Origin: Bin55 sp965116055
GTDB taxonomy: Bacteria > Pseudomonadota > Gammaproteobacteria > Pseudomonadales > Azotimanducaceae
Reading direction: 5' to 3'
Length of the DNA: 64,000 nucleotides
NCBI GenBank assembly: GCA_965116055.1
Contig: OZ220466.1
Coordinates: 3,063,626 to 3,127,625 of the forward strand
Shown piece by piece: positions 61,195 to 64,000 of this stretch. Numbering within the stretch: position 1 is the first letter of the stretch; the number at the start of each line of letters is the position of its first letter. Both the position numbers and the translations under genes were made by a program. The notes under the pieces were generated by a model that was not told where the DNA came from, made no database searches, and saw only the letters and a list, made by a program, of their open reading frames with translations.

Positions 61195-64000
61195 ATGCAC
61201 GAATTGGCCCGAAAAAGCGTCTATGTGATTGCCGTGGCGGTTGTATTTTGTGCCTGTGCGTTGTCACTCGGTCGAGCAATCACCATGTTTCCAGAACGGC
61301 TCCAAACGTTCATCAACACAGAGTTAAGCGATCGTGGCATCGAATTGGAAGGACTCCAAACAAGCTGGCGATTGGTGAATCCAATCTTCAAGGCCACGCG
61401 GGTTACCTTTCCAACCGGCGAAGCCTTGGACGTAGAAATCGAAATCTCGACTATCGAGAGCCTCGTTCGCAATCAATTCGTAGCCCGTCGCCTGCTCATT
61501 GAGGAGTTGAATCTTGAGATCGAAGTAGGCTCTCAATTAACAGAATTCGATCTACTCCAACTGATCGTACAAATTCAATCGAATTTCGAGTGGGTGCGCC
61601 ACACCGACGAACTGCAAATGGCAGCCTCCGTGGTCATTCGGCGTAACGCGACACATCAGCATTGGGGTGCGCGCGTTCAAGCAGTAAACCTTGGCGGTAT
61701 TCACCGGTATCGAGCTGCAGTCTGGAACATGGACAAGGATCAAGGCGGCAAGGCCGAATTTGTGGCAGACGCTGTCGACACATTGCTGGATTTGCGAACA
61801 GGCGACTATCAAATGACGTTAAACGTCGAAAATTTGCCGCTCGACGCAGCGCTGCTGGTAGGCAAGCCCGACCTGCCTAACCTTCATCTAACCGGGTCGG
61901 CCGTATGGGAAATGGTCAATGACCAGGTCCAGGGTCATTTGGACGCCGAGCTCGTTCAATCCAACGAAGGCTCGCTCGTCGCGACGGCAGAAGTCGAATT
62001 CTTGCAGCAAGGCGACGAGCCTGCCCGTTTCAAGGTAAAGCGTCCTACGATCACGATCGGCAAACGCGAGGTCTTGCTAAGCGATTGGCTATTAGCGTTC
62101 GATACCGATACAGCGTTTGGCTCGACGCACAACCTTCCGTTGCACGAACTCGTACCGGTGGCGGCCGAAATCCTCAAACAACATGACACGCGCGTGCGCT
62201 GGTTAAACGAGACTGCGCTTCACGGCACGCTTGAACAGCTGGCATTTGCCGTTGATGCCCAAGGCTTGCATTGGTACGCAGACGCGCACGACTTATCTAT
62301 CGACGATTATCAGGGTATCCCGGCCATCCAGTTGCTCAATAGTTCAGTATTCGGCAATTTGCGGCAAATTGCCTTCGCTTTCCGTAGCTCGCCAAGTCAA
62401 CTATTTCTCCGCTCGCACTTTGACCGGCACTGGGATTTCGCATCCGCTACAGGACTTATGATGCTTGATGTACGCGACTCGGTGTTTTCGATGCACCTTC
62501 TGGATATCGAACTTCACATCGCGCCTGAGGCCGGACAACTCAACCCGACAACCCACTTGGATGTTGCAACGATGTTGCAACGAGACAACGAGACTATCCA
62601 CCTCAACGAATTGATTCACGAACCCATTACCGCGAAGGTGCAAGGCGGTATGTCGCATGTACTTGGCGGTGAACCTACCTATCAAATCGCATTCGCAATC
62701 GAATCGCAGAACACGTTGCTACCAGCTCATCAAGCGCCTGCGTTCGTACCTAGCAATCTACTAGACCATATCACGAGTTGGCGCGAACGGTATCTGGAAT
62801 CTGCTAGCTTTTTTGGTACACGCGTCGCATACCTGACCTTTCGCGATGCCATCTTCCCACAAAACGAGCTAGAGCTTCAAGTGGACGGGCATTTCGCGGG
62901 CGCTACAGTGCGCTATCAACCCAACTGGCCGCCCCTCCGAAATGTGGGTGGTTCGTGGTTTGCCGATACTACAAAGTTTGTCGTTACAACCGATCGCGCA
63001 ACCGTTCAGAACACGGAATTAACCAATGGGATAGCAACGTTTTCGCTCGATAGCAACGATTCCTTTCTTGTGACTTTCAACACAACCGCGAAGACGCAAG
63101 CTTTGCTTGATTTTGTCCAGGCAAGCGAATTGAAGGACTGGTTGCCAGCCGTCCACAAGTCATGGCACGGAGAAGGCTTGGTCACATTAGATGCAGCTTT
63201 GAAATTTCCCTATCAAGCCTGGCTTGAAGAGGCGGCACCTGATAACGCACCAGTCGAGGAGCACCACGTGGATTTTCAGTTCCACGATGCTTCAATTGCC
63301 ATGCCGGATCTACATATTGAATTTCACGAGCTGAATGGGCTCGCCACTTGGCAATCGCCTTATCACGTAGAGGCTAGCGTGTCGCGGGGTACATTCTTTG
63401 ATAAACCCATGATCGGTTCGATACAGACGAAACAAGACGGCGATCTCACGCGCATTGAATTCGAATTGGACAGCCGCATTGACATAGACCGCGCGATGAC
63501 GATTGCGCACATGCCGGATGTGACGATCGGCAAGGGCATCACCGAATTCAATGCAACTCTGTACCTCTATCCTGATACTGATAAGCCGACCGCGCTTTTT
63601 GTCTCGTCCGATTTTGACGGCGTCACGTTTGACCTGCCCACCGCGATCACAAGTTATCCAGCTACTGCCAAAGCAAGCGGTTTGCAGCTCACGTTTCACG
63701 ACGACCGCACCGAACTTACCTTACAAAGTCACGATATCAACGGTTGGGTGACCTGGGACGATAACTCTAAAGCCATTCTTGAAGGTGCAGTCGCATTGGG
63801 GCATCACACTACCATGCCGTCTCGTATCGATAACCGTTTGCATATCAGCGGTGATCTCGACTCATGGCAGTACGAACTCGACGATGCCGATCAAGTCGAT
63901 GTGCCCATCGTATTGTCTGACGTTCGGATTGCTCAACTCACGGCGTTCGATGCATCTTTCACCGACGTATGGCTGAATGGATCATACGCCGACGATAGTT
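61195..64000 (+). CDS. yhdP: YhdP/AsmA-like envelope protein (5' part)
   Basis: An open frame from the ATG at 61195 to the right edge (at least 935 codons; family length is about 1,250-1,300). An N-terminal membrane anchor (SVYVIAVAVVFCACALSLGR) leads to the DUF3971/AsmA-like start with ELSDRGIELEGLQTSWRLVN. A long series of beta-strand repeats follows, as expected for a bridge-like lipid carrier spanning the periplasm. In E. coli YhdP is one of three such proteins moving phospholipid to the outer membrane. It lies 11 bp after maf; the rng gene often found between them is missing. The gene name rests on both sequence and position. Confidence 0.87.
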   Translation, partial: MHELARKSVYVIAVAVVFCACALSLGRAITMFPERLQTFINTELSDRGIELEGLQTSWRLVNPIFKATRVTFPTGEALDVEIEISTIESLVRNQFVARRLLIEELNLEIEVGSQLTEFDLLQLIVQIQSNFEWVRHTDELQMAASVVIRRNATHQHWGARVQAVNLGGIHRYRAAVWNMDKDQGGKAEFVADAVDTLLDLRTGDYQMTLNVENLPLDAALLVGKPDLPNLHLTGSAVWEMVNDQVQGHLDAELVQSNEGSLVATAEVEFLQQGDEPARFKVKRPTITIGKREVLLSDWLLAFDTDTAFGSTHNLPLHELVPVAAEILKQHDTRVRWLNETALHGTLEQLAFAVDAQGLHWYADAHDLSIDDYQGIPAIQLLNSSVFGNLRQIAFAFRSSPSQLFLRSHFDRHWDFASATGLMMLDVRDSVFSMHLLDIELHIAPEAGQLNPTTHLDVATMLQRDNETIHLNELIHEPITAKVQGGMSHVLGGEPTYQIAFAIESQNTLLPAHQAPAFVPSNLLDHITSWRERYLESASFFGTRVAYLTFRDAIFPQNELELQVDGHFAGATVRYQPNWPPLRNVGGSWFADTTKFVVTTDRATVQNTELTNGIATFSLDSNDSFLVTFNTTAKTQALLDFVQASELKDWLPAVHKSWHGEGLVTLDAALKFPYQAWLEEAAPDNAPVEEHHVDFQFHDASIAMPDLHIEFHELNGLATWQSPYHVEASVSRGTFFDKPMIGSIQTKQDGDLTRIEFELDSRIDIDRAMTIAHMPDVTIGKGITEFNATLYLYPDTDKPTALFVSSDFDGVTFDLPTAITSYPATAKASGLQLTFHDDRTELTLQSHDINGWVTWDDNSKAILEGAVALGHHTTMPSRIDNRLHISGDLDSWQYELDDADQVDVPIVLSDVRIAQLTAFDASFTDVWLNGSYADDS

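Noticed and set aside
1..64000. CRISPR array, rRNA genes or replication origin
   Set aside because: No regularly spaced repeats, no rRNA-like sequence and no DnaA-box cluster were noticed in the reading; repeats found are short and dispersed.

Overview
The window reads as a chromosome segment of a gammaproteobacterium, probably from a poorly sampled lineage. The evidence is gene order: gatC-gatA-gatB divergent from mreB-mreC-mreD-maf-yhdP, cysD-cysN, and an rpsU-dnaG-rpoD macromolecular synthesis locus followed by tRNA-Ile2. Less usual for the class are a single-chain (dimeric type) glycyl-tRNA synthetase and a small group I intron in the tRNA-Ile2 gene. Lineage is inferred from content only; no search was run.

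Layout. 1-2371: 3'-truncated PEP-synthase/rifampin-phosphotransferase-like gene. 2381-3973: IS1182-type insertion sequence between 14-bp inverted ends, just upstream of that gene's start. 4.1-10.1 kb: accessory block with a metallophosphoesterase, two coupled PQQ-like proteins, a CmcJ/NvfI-type oxidoreductase, a phytanoyl-CoA dioxygenase-like protein and an AAA_14/DUF4143 ATPase bordered by related intergenic repeats. 10.1-14.7 kb: paired ABC exporter. 15-21.6 kb: FMN split-barrel protein, SixA-like phosphatase, second PhyH enzyme, secreted ankyrin protein, and a thiolase-like/DUF35/luciferase-like group. 21.7-28.1 kb (minus): compact run argC, aminotransferase, DEAD-box helicase, nitrilase-type gene (frameshifted), AI-2E permease, hisC.

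29.4-40.1 kb is the most unusual region. Three complete RpoD-architecture sigma factors lie with rpsU and dnaG. Between dnaG and the second sigma gene is a dnaG-derived gene: it has one primase C-terminal domain, then the zinc-binding domain joined directly to another C-terminal domain (the catalytic TOPRIM core is missing), then about three membrane segments. A 151-bp cassette, 140/151 identical, precedes both this gene and the second sigma gene. The third sigma has canonical promoter-contact residues and is probably the housekeeping factor; the other two differ at several of them.

40.1-44 kb: shared terminator, intron-bearing tRNA-Ile2, glyS, rmuC, DUF1499 protein. 44.6-47.2 kb: phage remnant with an intact N4-gp56-type capsid gene, one further ORF and decayed fragments. 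47.5-49.9 kb: serine hydrolase and a small SnoaL-like secreted protein. 50.5-64 kb: ferredoxin-NADP reductase with cysND (sulfate activation), gatCAB (amidotransferase), mreBCD-maf (cell shape) and the 5' part of yhdP.
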